Notes: a model not told the origin generated them from the sequence alone. Positions 32,419 through 41,723 are shown, counted from the stretch's first letter. The stretch is DNA of 64,000 nucleotides from Candidatus Aminicenantota bacterium (GCA_026393975.1 JAPKZD010000025.1:81568-145567); one strand, 5' to 3'. A program made the numbers and translations.

Positions 32419-32696
32419 CCGACGCCCGAATTTATGGAATGGTCAAGGACATTTTTGTCGATTTCTTCGAGCTGGAAGAAAGCCGGGTCCGGCCGGAGGC
32501 GACGCTCTTCGAAGATCTGGAGCTCGACAGCCTGGACATGGTCGATCTGTCCGTCGAACTGCAGTCCAGGTTCGGTTTCACGTTCGACAGGGCGGCGGAT
32601 GAGGGAAGGATCCGAGCCATCCGGACGGTCCAGAATTTCTGCGACTACGTGGAAGAGAAGGTCAAGGCTCTCAACATCAGGCTGCCCGAAACATGA
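32415..32696 (+). CDS. Acyl carrier protein 1
   Basis: A 93-residue carrier protein. Ser39 in LELDSLDMVDLSVEL is the phosphopantetheine attachment site. It is acidic and helical, as expected. It would carry the growing chain for the adjacent ketosynthase. It overlaps its upstream and downstream genes by ATGA. A second ACP is at 43921, the same number as in aryl-polyene clusters (ApeE, ApeF). Confidence 0.92.
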   Translation: MTDARIYGMVKDIFVDFFELEESRVRPEATLFEDLELDSLDMVDLSVELQSRFGFTFDRAADEGRIRAIRTVQNFCDYVEEKVKALNIRLPET

Positions 32697-33517
32697 GCCG
32701 ATTGGGCGAGATCGTGACGCCGGGGGCCGGAATTCAGAGAAGACCGGCCTCGTTCGGCCTCATGGGGCTCGTCCTTGTTTTCGGCGCCTGGTATCTTGCG
32801 TTCACGATCGTTCTCATTATCGGAGGCGTGCCGTTCTTCCTCCTCCGCCACCGGGCCTGGACTCGGGGCCGGTTTCCCCTGGCCATCCGGCGGTTCATCC
32901 AGTTCTACGGCCGGATGGTCATCCGCCTGTCCCGGCCTCTCGTCCGGTTCCATGTCGCGTCCCGGGATGCGGCCATCGGCGTTGAGCCCTGTGTCTATGT
33001 TCTGAACCATTTATCCTTCGTCGACGTTTATTTTTGCGGGTTCCTTCCGGCGTTTCAGACGGTCATCGCCATTCGCTCCTGGCCCTTCCGCATGCCTATT
33101 TTCAATGTTTTCATGCGCTGGGCCCGGTATATCGACGTCGAGGCCAGTTCCTTCCGGGACATCCTCGACCAGGCTGCGCAGGCGCTCCGGTCCGGAGCCT
33201 GTCTGCTCTTTTTCCCCGAGGGACATCGTTCGCGAACCGGACGGCTGCAGCCCCTGCATAAAGGGGCCTTCCTCATCGCCGCCCGGAACAACGTGCCCGT
33301 CGTGCCGGTGACCATCGCGGGTACGGAATATCTGGGCGGATATCGATCGAAGCTTCTCAGCCCGTGCCGCGTGACGCTGACTTTTCATCCCCCCGTCCGG
33401 GCCGAAGGCTTGGATTTCCATTCGATCCAGGCGTTTCGCCGCCGGGTGGAGGACGTTTACAGGAGATCGGACGTGGGTGCCGGGTCCGGAGCCGGACAGC
33501 CCGGAGGAGCCCGGTGA
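32693..33517 (+). CDS. PlsC-like lysophospholipid acyltransferase 1
   Basis: A 274-residue membrane-bound acyltransferase. A hydrophobic segment covers residues 22-52. The HX4D motif is His106 to Asp111 (NHLSFVD), and FFPEGHRSRTG is the second glycerol-phosphate motif. It transfers an acyl group, probably from ACP, to a glycerophospholipid or other alcohol. It corresponds in position and family to ApeD. The product lipid may therefore be built onto a phospholipid or glycan acceptor; that is inference. Confidence 0.88.
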   Translation: MSRLGEIVTPGAGIQRRPASFGLMGLVLVFGAWYLAFTIVLIIGGVPFFLLRHRAWTRGRFPLAIRRFIQFYGRMVIRLSRPLVRFHVASRDAAIGVEPCVYVLNHLSFVDVYFCGFLPAFQTVIAIRSWPFRMPIFNVFMRWARYIDVEASSFRDILDQAAQALRSGACLLFFPEGHRSRTGRLQPLHKGAFLIAARNNVPVVPVTIAGTEYLGGYRSKLLSPCRVTLTFHPPVRAEGLDFHSIQAFRRRVEDVYRRSDVGAGSGAGQPGGAR

Positions 33518-33539
33518 GAGCGCGAGGACGGGGCCGAAT

Positions 33540-35408
33540 ATGAGCCTCCATAGGTGCGGCGGCAACCAGGATTGGCCGGGCGCCCGGAGCGAGGCCCGCG
33601 TCGAGGTCGCGCTCCCCGAAAAGCGCCTCCTGGAGATGGAGATGGAGATCCCCTCTCGGACGACTTCCGTGGGACTTTCGTCGAAGGAGGCCGCCGCTGT
33701 CGTCGATCAGGCCATCGACCTCGGAGCCCGCCGTTTCATCCTCCGCAGCCGGAGCGGCCCGCTCGGCCGAAGGGACATCCTGGCGATTCTCTCCCGCGTC
33801 CGATCGCGCGGGGCCGAGGCCGTTCTGATCCCGGACACCCGGTTGATCTCCGGGAAGCTGGCCAAGGATCTCGCCGGCTTGGGAGTGCATGTCGTTCTGC
33901 GCTGGCCGGAGACGCGTGGCGTCCCGCCGAGGGGCTTGATCCATCTTCTGAACGCCGGATATCCCGGTCCCGACCGCGCCCTCGGCGTGCGCATCCCCGT
34001 GGGGCGCTTCGACCGGGCGCGCGTCGAGAGACTTTGGCGCTGGTCCCGGGAGCGCGGCCTGATCCCTTCCTTGGAACGATGTTGGAGGGGAGGCTCGCGG
34101 GAAGCGCGCCTGGGGCCTATCGTTTCTCCCCGCGATCTGAAGGCCCTCGCGGAACGGCTGGCGGCGGTGGACGAGCGGGAGTTCGGATTGGCGTGGGGGA
34201 TGCGAACCTTCGCCTCCCTTTTCGGCTGTGATCGATTCCGGTATTCCCTGGCCGTGACGGCTAAAGGCGACATCTCCCCCTGTCTTGGATCGGGGCTGAA
34301 GCTGGGGAACGTCCGAGAAACGAGCATCGGGCGTGTCCTCGGCGAGGATCCCTATCTCGCCGAACTGCGAAATGCCAGGACGTCGATCAAGGGATTCTGC
34401 CTGACCTGCGAGTTCGCGGCGACCTGCCGAGGCTGTCGAGCCCTGGCCCTGCTTTGGACGGGCGATGGGCTGTCCTCCGACCCTCAGTGTTGGGAAAAAT
34501 CGGTGCCGGTCGAGAAGGTCAGCGCGGTCGACGCAAGCCGGGGGGCCCCCCACAAAGGTCCCATGAGGCTCCTTCGGGGCACGGCCCAGCTCGACGCCAA
34601 GAAGGGGATTCTGTCCATGCGCCTTCCCCGGTCGGGCGTCTTTGTCGCCCGCAACGGCAGGCTCATGCCGCTGGCTTTCATTGAAATGCTGGCCCAGTTA
34701 TGTGCGGTCAAAAGAACTCACGACCTTCATGAGAAGGACGGCAGTCGGCTCCGAGGCTATCTTGTCGGGATCGGCCACGTCCAGTTCCGGAAGTCGGTCT
34801 CGGCCGGCGATCGGGTCCGGCTCATCGTATGGAACATACTGGAGATGAATGAGATCCACAGGGTCGAGGGCGAGGTTTTTCGCGGAGCGGAAATGGTTGC
34901 CCGGGCCGAATTGACCCTCTTCAAAGCCGAAGGGTGGGCTCCCAGGGCCAAGGCTGAGGAAGCCGAGAGTACGAATCCCCCTGTAAGCTTCCGTATTCCG
35001 GCCCGCACCGGGGCCTACGATCCAATCGGGCGGGGGATCCTTCAGAGCCTTAAGCGATTCCACGTCGGTGACGACGGGGCCATCCGGGCGACCCTGAGTT
35101 TCGCCCCGGGATTCATCGGCTTTAAGGGACATTTTCCGGGATACCCGGTCCTTCCGGGAGTCGTCCTCGTATATGCGGGCTTTCTCCTGGCGGAGATGGG
35201 AATCGGCCGGAAGCTCAAGCTTCTGTCCCTCAAACGGGCCAAGTTCCTCAAGCCGGTCTGGCCGTCCGTCCCGATCGATCTCTCCGTCCGCATCTCCCCC
35301 CGGGAAGCCGACTCCGGGATCTGGGCCAATGTGGAGATCCAACTTCGGGGGGAGTTGACGGCCAAGTACGAGTTCGGTGCGGAGCCGAAGGGAAGAGGCC
35401 GAGGATGA
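33540..35408 (+). CDS. Fusion: degenerate radical SAM/SPASM domain with two hotdog dehydratase domains
   Basis: A 622-residue protein with three parts. Residues of about 35-325 resemble a SPASM-type radical SAM enzyme, but the CX3CX2C motif is missing; the auxiliary-cluster cysteines remain (Cys248, 287, 290, 296, 299, 317, and perhaps 230). Residues 337-465 are an ApeP-like hotdog domain with PHKGPM (His338) and IEMLAQ. Residues 495-615 are a FabZ-like hotdog domain with GHFPGYPVLPG (His531). The two hotdogs would dehydrate 3-hydroxyacyl-ACP to trans-2-enoyl-ACP. The role of the SPASM-like part is unknown; docking or electron transfer is possible. The start is uncertain: 33540 (ATG) is chosen, 33477 (GTG) would overlap the previous gene. 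Confidence 0.8.
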   Translation: MSLHRCGGNQDWPGARSEARVEVALPEKRLLEMEMEIPSRTTSVGLSSKEAAAVVDQAIDLGARRFILRSRSGPLGRRDILAILSRVRSRGAEAVLIPDTRLISGKLAKDLAGLGVHVVLRWPETRGVPPRGLIHLLNAGYPGPDRALGVRIPVGRFDRARVERLWRWSRERGLIPSLERCWRGGSREARLGPIVSPRDLKALAERLAAVDEREFGLAWGMRTFASLFGCDRFRYSLAVTAKGDISPCLGSGLKLGNVRETSIGRVLGEDPYLAELRNARTSIKGFCLTCEFAATCRGCRALALLWTGDGLSSDPQCWEKSVPVEKVSAVDASRGAPHKGPMRLLRGTAQLDAKKGILSMRLPRSGVFVARNGRLMPLAFIEMLAQLCAVKRTHDLHEKDGSRLRGYLVGIGHVQFRKSVSAGDRVRLIVWNILEMNEIHRVEGEVFRGAEMVARAELTLFKAEGWAPRAKAEEAESTNPPVSFRIPARTGAYDPIGRGILQSLKRFHVGDDGAIRATLSFAPGFIGFKGHFPGYPVLPGVVLVYAGFLLAEMGIGRKLKLLSLKRAKFLKPVWPSVPIDLSVRISPREADSGIWANVEIQLRGELTAKYEFGAEPKGRGRG

Positions 35409-35890
35409 GGGGAGGTTGGGAACGCCGGGCTGCGGCGGGCGGGGGCTGTCCGTCGCCGTTGCGGGGCCGGGCTATCCGATCGGTTCGTTTTCAGGAGGCG
35501 GACCCGATGGGGGTCGTATGGCACGGCCATTACCCGGAATTCCTCGAGGATGGGAGGGCGGCAATAGGGAAAGCGTTCGGGCTCGACTACGCGGACTTCC
35601 ACCGCGAGGGCCTGAAAGCGCCCATCGTCAGGCTGGAGATCAAGTACATTTCGCCCCTTGTGCTGGGCGACGCGTTCGTCATCGAGGCCGACCTTCTCTG
35701 GACGGAAGCCGTGCGGCTCGATCATGAATACCGGATCCGGCGACAACCCGACGGCCGGTTCGTGGCCGAAGCCAGGACCGTCCAACTCCTTCTCGGCCGG
35801 GACGATCGCGTCTGCCTCTTTTGGCCGGATTACTTTCAGCGCCTCCGGAGCCGTTGGCGGCTCGGCCTGACGGGAGACGGGCATGTCTGA
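35405..35890 (+). CDS. 4-hydroxybenzoyl-CoA thioesterase family acyl thioesterase
   Basis: A 161-residue single-hotdog thioesterase. VRFQEADPMGVVWHGHYPEFLEDGR is the family signature, shown here only as a reference, with Asp33 as the catalytic acid. The first 20 residues are an unusual basic, glycine-rich extension. It may release the chain from ACP or remove stalled chains, like ApeK. It overlaps the fusion gene upstream and the ketosynthase gene downstream by a few bases. Confidence 0.88.
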   Translation: MRGGWERRAAAGGGCPSPLRGRAIRSVRFQEADPMGVVWHGHYPEFLEDGRAAIGKAFGLDYADFHREGLKAPIVRLEIKYISPLVLGDAFVIEADLLWTEAVRLDHEYRIRRQPDGRFVAEARTVQLLLGRDDRVCLFWPDYFQRLRSRWRLGLTGDGHV

Positions 35891-37025
35891 TGTCTATCTT
35901 CTCGCTGAGTCGGCCGAAACGGCCCTCGGAGGAGGCGAGGCGAATCTGTTCGAGGCGCTTCGATCCGGCCGTTCGGGGGCCGCGCCCGTCACGCGATTCG
36001 ATGCCTCCCGGCTCATCGCATCGAAGGCGGCCTGCATCGACGTTTCCCCCGAGGAACGAAAGTCCGGAGAGAACCTGACGCAGGCCCTTCTCCGGCGGCT
36101 TTTTCCGCGGCTGTCCCATCTTCCCCCCGTCGATTCGATCATCTGGGCCGGGGTCAAGGGGAATGCGGAGTTCATCGAAAGCGGTCAGGGAATCACATGC
36201 CCGTATCCCCATCTGCCCCGACACTACAGCCATTGGATCAGGGACGAATTGGGATGGCCACAAGCCCGCCTCCTGGAGGTGAACGCCGCCTGTGTCTCGT
36301 CCACCCTCGGCCTGGCCCTCGGCGCCGAGCGGATCGCTTCTGGCCGTTGCCGGTCCGCCCTGGTGATCGCGGCCGATATCGTGTCCCGGTTCACCTTCGC
36401 CGGGTTCTCCGCGTTGAACGCCCTGACGCCGGACACGTGCCGACCTTTCGACTCCGGACGCAACGGCCTGCTACTCGGAGACGGCGCAGGCGCGATCGTG
36501 CTGTCCGGAGAGGAGTACGCTCGGGATTCAGGAATGCCTCCGCTCGCCCGGCTATCAGGATGGGGCATGGCCAACGACGCGAACCACATTACGGCACCGG
36601 CAAGGGACGGCCGGGGGCTGGTCGCGGCTATCCAAGCGGCCTTGCAGGGCGCCGGCCTGAAGCCGGATGACGTCGGCGCCGTTTGCGCCCACGGAACCGG
36701 GACCGTTTATAATGACGCCATGGAATTGACCGCGGTCGAGACAATTTTCGGGGAACGCCGATTCCCCGTCTTTTCGATCAAAGGCGCGGTGGGTCACACC
36801 CTGGGCGCGGCCGGATGCATCGAAACTCTGATCAGCGTCCGGGCGCTGGCCGAACGGATCGTCCCCCCGACCTCAGGGCTCCGTTCGCCGGAGCCTCGGG
36901 CCGTCGGCCGCGCTTCGGAGGCTCCGCAGAAGTTCCGGACGGGAGCGATCCTGAAGACCAGCTCGGGCTTCGGCGGCGTCAACGTCGCCCTCCTCCTCGA
37001 ATCCGCGGCGGGAGCGGACACATGA
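35883..37025 (+). CDS. Beta-ketoacyl synthase 2, active triad
   Basis: A 380-residue ketosynthase. Cys137 (VNAACVSST), His270 (CAHGTGT) and His305 (KGAVGHTLGAAG) form the catalytic set. The N-terminus is shorter than FabF and the segment after it (SIIWAGVKGNAEFIE) is distinct, placing it in the ApeO/ApeR-like branch. It probably pairs with the nucleophile-less protein encoded just after it, whose start overlaps its stop. Together they could act as a heterodimer that sets chain length. Confidence 0.88.
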   Translation: MSDVYLLAESAETALGGGEANLFEALRSGRSGAAPVTRFDASRLIASKAACIDVSPEERKSGENLTQALLRRLFPRLSHLPPVDSIIWAGVKGNAEFIESGQGITCPYPHLPRHYSHWIRDELGWPQARLLEVNAACVSSTLGLALGAERIASGRCRSALVIAADIVSRFTFAGFSALNALTPDTCRPFDSGRNGLLLGDGAGAIVLSGEEYARDSGMPPLARLSGWGMANDANHITAPARDGRGLVAAIQAALQGAGLKPDDVGAVCAHGTGTVYNDAMELTAVETIFGERRFPVFSIKGAVGHTLGAAGCIETLISVRALAERIVPPTSGLRSPEPRAVGRASEAPQKFRTGAILKTSSGFGGVNVALLLESAAGADT

Positions 37026-37708
37026 TCGCTTATGTGACGGGTGCCGCGGTCGTTCCGAGGAGGCGCGTCCGTTCGTTCCCGTATCTTGAGCGCGAGATCG
37101 CCGGCCGATTTCCCAGGTTTGGCCGATTCGACGAGTACACGCAGATCGGCTGCGCCGCCGTCTTTTCCGCGGCTTGGCAGGCGGGGTTCCGTCCGGGAAG
37201 CCCACTGCGGAACGTCGGCGTCGTCCTGTCCAGCCAATATGGATCCTTCGAGACCGATGAGGCCTTCTATGCGACGACGTTGGCCGGGCCGGAGTTGGCC
37301 AGCCCGAACCTCTTTTCGTATACCCTGCCCAATATTGTGATCGGCGAATGCGCCCTCCAGTTCGGCTGGACGGGCCCGACGTATGTCCTGGACGGCCAAG
37401 GAGGGCGAGGGGAAGCGGCTCTGGCTGAAGTGGCCGCCTACCTTAAAAGCGGGCGTTCGGAGGCCATGCTGGCGGCATGGCTGGAACTGCGGCCGGAATG
37501 GGCCCCTCGTGGAGCGGAAGGCGCCGCGGTGATCGTCATCGAAACGGATCGGAAAGGACGCCGGCCTCTCCTGGAGATGGACCTGTCGGGGGAGGGCCGA
37601 TTGGCTTTGGCCTCCGGAGAAAAGATCGTGACGATCGACGACATCCTGAGCGCTCTCGGGGATCCCGGACTGGCCCCCGGACTTCTGGAGACGCGAGGCA
37701 CGCCATGA
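37022..37708 (+). CDS. Short ketosynthase-like protein lacking the nucleophile (chain-length-factor-like)
   Basis: A 228-residue protein with only the N-terminal ketosynthase half. The nucleophile region reads GPTYVLDGQGGRGEAAL, with Gln126 near the position of the active cysteine; Gln is also what replaces Cys in the chain-length factors of type II polyketide synthases. The alignment is uncertain by one residue. The second thiolase half with both histidines is absent. It is unlikely to condense chains and more likely supports ketosynthase 2. Its ATGA overlaps link it to neighbours on both sides. Confidence 0.7.
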   Translation: MIAYVTGAAVVPRRRVRSFPYLEREIAGRFPRFGRFDEYTQIGCAAVFSAAWQAGFRPGSPLRNVGVVLSSQYGSFETDEAFYATTLAGPELASPNLFSYTLPNIVIGECALQFGWTGPTYVLDGQGGRGEAALAEVAAYLKSGRSEAMLAAWLELRPEWAPRGAEGAAVIVIETDRKGRRPLLEMDLSGEGRLALASGEKIVTIDDILSALGDPGLAPGLLETRGTP

Positions 37709-38928
37709 AATGGAAGCTTATCTATCCGCGATGGCGTAAGCTCGATCGCCAGACGCCGTTCCATCTTCCGCCGCACGGCCCCGTCGTTTTCGCCGCCGCC
37801 GTCCCCGCCGGAGTGGAGATCTCATTCGTCGACGCCAACGTCGACGTCTTGGTCCTGGACGACGAGCCAGATCTGGTCTGCTTATCGATCATGCTAACGG
37901 CGCAACTCCCCCACGCCTTGGAGATCGCGGCGGCTTATCGCCTCCGCGGCATCCGCGTCCTGGCTGGCGGGATCGCCGTCATGCTCCACCACGAGGAGCT
38001 CCGGACTTTCTTCGACGGTGTCTTCCTCGGCGAGGCCGAGGGGCGGATGGAAGAGGTCGTCCGGGACGTCGAAAACGGGACCCTCAAGCCCGTCTATGAC
38101 TACATGAACCGGTATCCCGATATCGCCCTTGTGGGCACGGCGAGGCGTGAGATCCTAAACCGGAAAGCTTACGTATATCGCAACATCCGCATGGCGGACC
38201 TGGTCCACGCGTCGCGGGGCTGCCGGTTCAATTGTTTCCCATGTTGCACGGGCTATCTGGGCGGCCGGATGTTCCGGCCGCGCCCCTTGGACAAGGTCGT
38301 GGAGGAGATCGCCTCCATCGAAAATGACCGGCTGTTCCTCGTCGACAATTCTCTGGCCCAGGACAGCCGCTGGGAGGAGGACTTGTTCCGGGCCATGATC
38401 CCCCTGGGCAAAAAATGGGTCAGCCATCCGATCGAGGAGGACGACCGCATCCTCGACCTGGCCTTCCAAGCCGGCTGTTGGTACGTCTACCAGGCCGTGT
38501 TCGACACTTCGGAGACCATCCGCCGCCGCATCAAGCGGTACCATGACCACGGCATCGGAGTCGAGGCGACGGTCATCCTGGGAACGGACGATCACGACGT
38601 CGACGCCATCAAGCGCCTGGTGGACTTTCTCCTGGAAGTCGAGCTGGATCTTGCGGAGTTCACGATTATGACCCCGTTCGCCCGGTCGCCGATACGTGCC
38701 AAGCTGGCCTCCGAGGGACGGATCCTCAGCGACCGCTACGAAGACTACACCTGCGACCGGGTCGTCTATCAGCCCCGGCGCATCACTCCGGAAAACCTCC
38801 GGAAAATGTATGACTACGCCTGGGACACGTTTTACTCCGGTGAATCGCAGGAATTGAAGATGGGCCGGCTTTACCTCAGCGTTCTGCGACGGGAGCGGAC
38901 GTTGCCGGGCCGGAGAAAGGACGGCTGA
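37705..38928 (+). CDS. Radical SAM protein with B12-binding-like N-terminus, 1
   Basis: A 407-residue protein. Residues 1-130 form a Rossmann-type domain like cobalamin-binding domains (ISFVDANVD, CLSIMLTAQ, VLAGGIAV, GVFLGEAE), but without the DxHxxG cobalt-binding histidine motif. The radical SAM cysteines are Cys173, Cys177 and Cys180 (SRGCRFNCFPCC). It is the first of three such genes in a row. Members of this superclass methylate carbon, form rings or rearrange skeletons. It begins at ATG 37705, overlapping the previous stop. The reaction is unknown. Confidence 0.85.
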   Translation: MKWKLIYPRWRKLDRQTPFHLPPHGPVVFAAAVPAGVEISFVDANVDVLVLDDEPDLVCLSIMLTAQLPHALEIAAAYRLRGIRVLAGGIAVMLHHEELRTFFDGVFLGEAEGRMEEVVRDVENGTLKPVYDYMNRYPDIALVGTARREILNRKAYVYRNIRMADLVHASRGCRFNCFPCCTGYLGGRMFRPRPLDKVVEEIASIENDRLFLVDNSLAQDSRWEEDLFRAMIPLGKKWVSHPIEEDDRILDLAFQAGCWYVYQAVFDTSETIRRRIKRYHDHGIGVEATVILGTDDHDVDAIKRLVDFLLEVELDLAEFTIMTPFARSPIRAKLASEGRILSDRYEDYTCDRVVYQPRRITPENLRKMYDYAWDTFYSGESQELKMGRLYLSVLRRERTLPGRRKDG

Positions 38929-38931
38929 GCG

Positions 38932-40287
38932 ATGGCCAAGGCCGTCCTCGTTTCAGCGAATCCGACCCGATTTCCGTTCCCCATTTACCCTATCGGTCTG
39001 GGGTACATAGCCCGGGCGTGCGCCGACGCCGGACATGACGCCATCCAGCTGGACATCCAGCTCGGCGGGCCGGAGGGATTACGAGAGGAGATCGCGGCGG
39101 CGCGGCCCGACGCCGTCGGGATCTCCATCCGGAACACGGACAATTGCGACAGTTCCGATTACGCCTCGAACGTCGATTATTACGCCGGACTCGTTCAGAC
39201 GCTCCGCAAAGTCACCGACGCTCCGGTTATCCTCGGCGGCAGTGGGTTCTCGCTGTATTCCGAGGCCCTGATGCTCCGGACCGGGGCGGATTACGGTATC
39301 CGGGGGGAAGGAGAGGCGGCCTTTGTCGATCTCCTGTCCGAACTGGATGCCGGGCGGATCCCCCCCCGGGGCCGGCTGTATCAGTCCCGGAGGCCGAACT
39401 CTCCGGCGGACTTCGGTGCGCCCCTCCGCCCAACCAAGCTCGTCGCGCATTATCTTCAATTCGGCGGCCTGATGGGCGTGCAGTCCAAGAGGGGATGTCC
39501 TTTCGACTGCGCCTATTGCTCTTATCCACTCCTTGAGGGCCCCTCGTTCCGATTCCGCGAAGCCGATGACGTCGTCGAGGAGTGCCTGGAGCTCGTCGCC
39601 CGCGACAAGGCCAGCTTCATCTATTTCACGGATTCCGTCTTCAACGATCCGGAAGACCGCTTTCTGAAGATCGCCGAAGGCCTCGCCCGGAGCGGATGGG
39701 AAGGGAAATGGACCGGCTTTTTCCGCCCCCGCCGGGGATGGCGCCGGGACGACATCGCCCTGCTCAAACGCTCGGGCTTGGAATGCGTTGAATGGGGCAC
39801 CGACGCCGGGACGGACGCCACCCTGGCCGGATTGAAAAAGGGATTTGACTGGGAAGCCGTCCTGGAAAGCAACAACATGTTTGCCGACCAGGATATCGCC
39901 AACGGTCATTTCGTCATTTTCGGCGGGCCCGGCGAGACCGAAGCCTCAGTGGCCAAGGGATTGTCCAACCTGGACGGGCTTCGCCACAGCGTCGTCTTTG
40001 CCTTTCTGGGCATCCGGATCATCCCGGGGACCGAGGTCTGGCGGATCGCCCGGGAGGAGGGCCTGATCGCCGACGACTGGGACAGTCTCCGGGAGACTTT
40101 CTACTTCTCTCCGGGCCTCCGGAGGGAAGACGTCGATGCGATGATCCGCCGGTCGTTCGGAGGAAATATCTGCCGGATCTATCCCCCGGCCGGCGGCGAA
40201 GCCCTCATCGCCGCCCTCCACCGCCGCGGGTTGAAAGGGCCGTTATGGGATCTCGTCCTCAAAGCCCGACGGCGTACCTGGAGTTGA
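38932..40287 (+). CDS. Radical SAM protein with B12-binding-like N-terminus, 2
   Basis: A 451-residue protein with the same domain order. The N-terminal part has PIGLGYIARACADAGHDA, VGISIRNTDN and LGGSGFSLY; the radical SAM cysteines are Cys189, Cys193 and Cys196 (KRGCPFDCAYCSYP). The end has HFVIFGGPGET and a C-terminal helical tail. It starts 3 bases after the first. The segment SIRNTDNCDSSDYASN is similar to many B12-radical SAM proteins of unknown function in lipid and polyketide clusters. Substrate unknown. Confidence 0.86.
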   Translation: MAKAVLVSANPTRFPFPIYPIGLGYIARACADAGHDAIQLDIQLGGPEGLREEIAAARPDAVGISIRNTDNCDSSDYASNVDYYAGLVQTLRKVTDAPVILGGSGFSLYSEALMLRTGADYGIRGEGEAAFVDLLSELDAGRIPPRGRLYQSRRPNSPADFGAPLRPTKLVAHYLQFGGLMGVQSKRGCPFDCAYCSYPLLEGPSFRFREADDVVEECLELVARDKASFIYFTDSVFNDPEDRFLKIAEGLARSGWEGKWTGFFRPRRGWRRDDIALLKRSGLECVEWGTDAGTDATLAGLKKGFDWEAVLESNNMFADQDIANGHFVIFGGPGETEASVAKGLSNLDGLRHSVVFAFLGIRIIPGTEVWRIAREEGLIADDWDSLRETFYFSPGLRREDVDAMIRRSFGGNICRIYPPAGGEALIAALHRRGLKGPLWDLVLKARRRTWS

Positions 40288-40288
40288 C

Positions 40289-41713
40289 ATGAGTGGGATC
40301 ACCCTCGTTCAACCCTGCGGCATGAACTGGGAGCCGCAACGAAGGGATATGTCCCGGATCGCCAATATCATGCCGCCGATCGGCCTTTGTTCTCTGGCGG
40401 CATGGGTCGAACGGCACGGGCACCGGGCCCGGATCCAGGATTTCTATGCCTATCCCGGGGAGGAATCCCGATTCCTCGAGAGCCTCCCGTCGGAAAGGCC
40501 GGATTTCGTCGGCTTCTCGGTCACGACGTCGAGCTTCCCGGACGCTGTCCGCCTGGCGCGGATGGTTAAGGCGGTTCCGGGGATCCGGACGATTTTCGGC
40601 GGCGTGCACGTATCTTCGTTGGCCGAGCGGCTGATGCAGGATTATCCCGAGATCGACCTGGCCGTGGCCGGGGAGGGAGAGGAGGCCCTGCGGGAGATCC
40701 TGGACAAGGACGGGCGGCCGCCGTTCGGGACCGGAGGGATCTTTTATCGGGCGGACGGGAAGATCTCGTCCAGCGGAACGGCCGGGCGCATTCGCGATCT
40801 CGATTGCCTGCCGTTCCCTGACTACGGCAAGCTCGCGGGGTTTCCAGGACATTACAAGATGCCGCTTTTCAGCTATCCCCATGCTCCGGCGACGATCGCG
40901 GTGACCAGCCGCGGCTGTACATACGCGTGCAGTTATTGCGACCGTTCCGTATTCGGACGTTCCTACAGGTATCACAGTTCCGAATACCTCATCGAGTGGT
41001 TCCGTTTCCTGCACAACCACTTCGGGATCCGGCACCTGAACCTCTATGACGATAACCTGACCAACCACCGCCCGCGCGTCCTGGCCTTCTGCGAATCTCT
41101 GGCCCGGTCCGGCCTGCGCTTGAGTTTCAATTGCGCCTCGCGGGCCGAGCTCCTCGACCGCGAGCTCCTCCGGGCCCTCAAACGCGCGGGATGCTGGATG
41201 ATCAGCCTGGGCATCGAAAGCGGCGACTGGGAGATCCTGCGGAGACACCGCAATCAGCCGGCCGACCTGGAGACCATGCGGGAACGCATCGGCCTCATCC
41301 GGGAAGAAGGGATACGGGTCAAGGGATTGTTCATGATCGGCCTCCCCGGCGAGACCGAGGCCAGCCTGGCGCGGACACGAGCGTATATCCTCAGCCTTCC
41401 TCTGGACGATTTCAACCTGACCAAGTTCACTCCTTTCCCGGGCGCGCCGTGCTACCCGGACCTCGAACAGGACGGCGAGTTTCGGGAGGACTGGGCGCTG
41501 GCCAACTGCCTGAATACCCTATTCGTCCCCCGCGGCTTGACGGCCGAACGCCTTGACGACATGTTTAAAGACATCTATAGGAGCTACTATCGGCGCTGGC
41601 GCGTTCTGGCCGGCTACATCCCCATGATCTGGCAATCGCCCGACAGCTGGCGGCGGTTCATTGGGAACCTCGGCTCGTTCCTGGAACTGTGCCGCGACTA
41701 TCGGGGATCATGA
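40289..41713 (+). CDS. Radical SAM protein with B12-binding-like N-terminus, 3
   Basis: A 474-residue protein of the BchE/HpnP-like group. N-terminal MPPIGLCSLAAWVERHGH, GFSVTTSSF and IFGGVHVSS form the B12-type domain; Cys210, Cys214 and Cys217 (SRGCTYACSYCDRS) are the cluster ligands; KGLFMIGLPGETEAS is the usual later motif. Unlike classical cobalamin-dependent members, DxHxxG is not present, so cobalamin would have to bind without a histidine ligand, if at all. It lies 1 base after gene 2, and the three form a unit. Confidence 0.87.
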   Translation: MSGITLVQPCGMNWEPQRRDMSRIANIMPPIGLCSLAAWVERHGHRARIQDFYAYPGEESRFLESLPSERPDFVGFSVTTSSFPDAVRLARMVKAVPGIRTIFGGVHVSSLAERLMQDYPEIDLAVAGEGEEALREILDKDGRPPFGTGGIFYRADGKISSSGTAGRIRDLDCLPFPDYGKLAGFPGHYKMPLFSYPHAPATIAVTSRGCTYACSYCDRSVFGRSYRYHSSEYLIEWFRFLHNHFGIRHLNLYDDNLTNHRPRVLAFCESLARSGLRLSFNCASRAELLDRELLRALKRAGCWMISLGIESGDWEILRRHRNQPADLETMRERIGLIREEGIRVKGLFMIGLPGETEASLARTRAYILSLPLDDFNLTKFTPFPGAPCYPDLEQDGEFREDWALANCLNTLFVPRGLTAERLDDMFKDIYRSYYRRWRVLAGYIPMIWQSPDSWRRFIGNLGSFLELCRDYRGS

Positions 41714-41723
41714 GGGAAACGGA

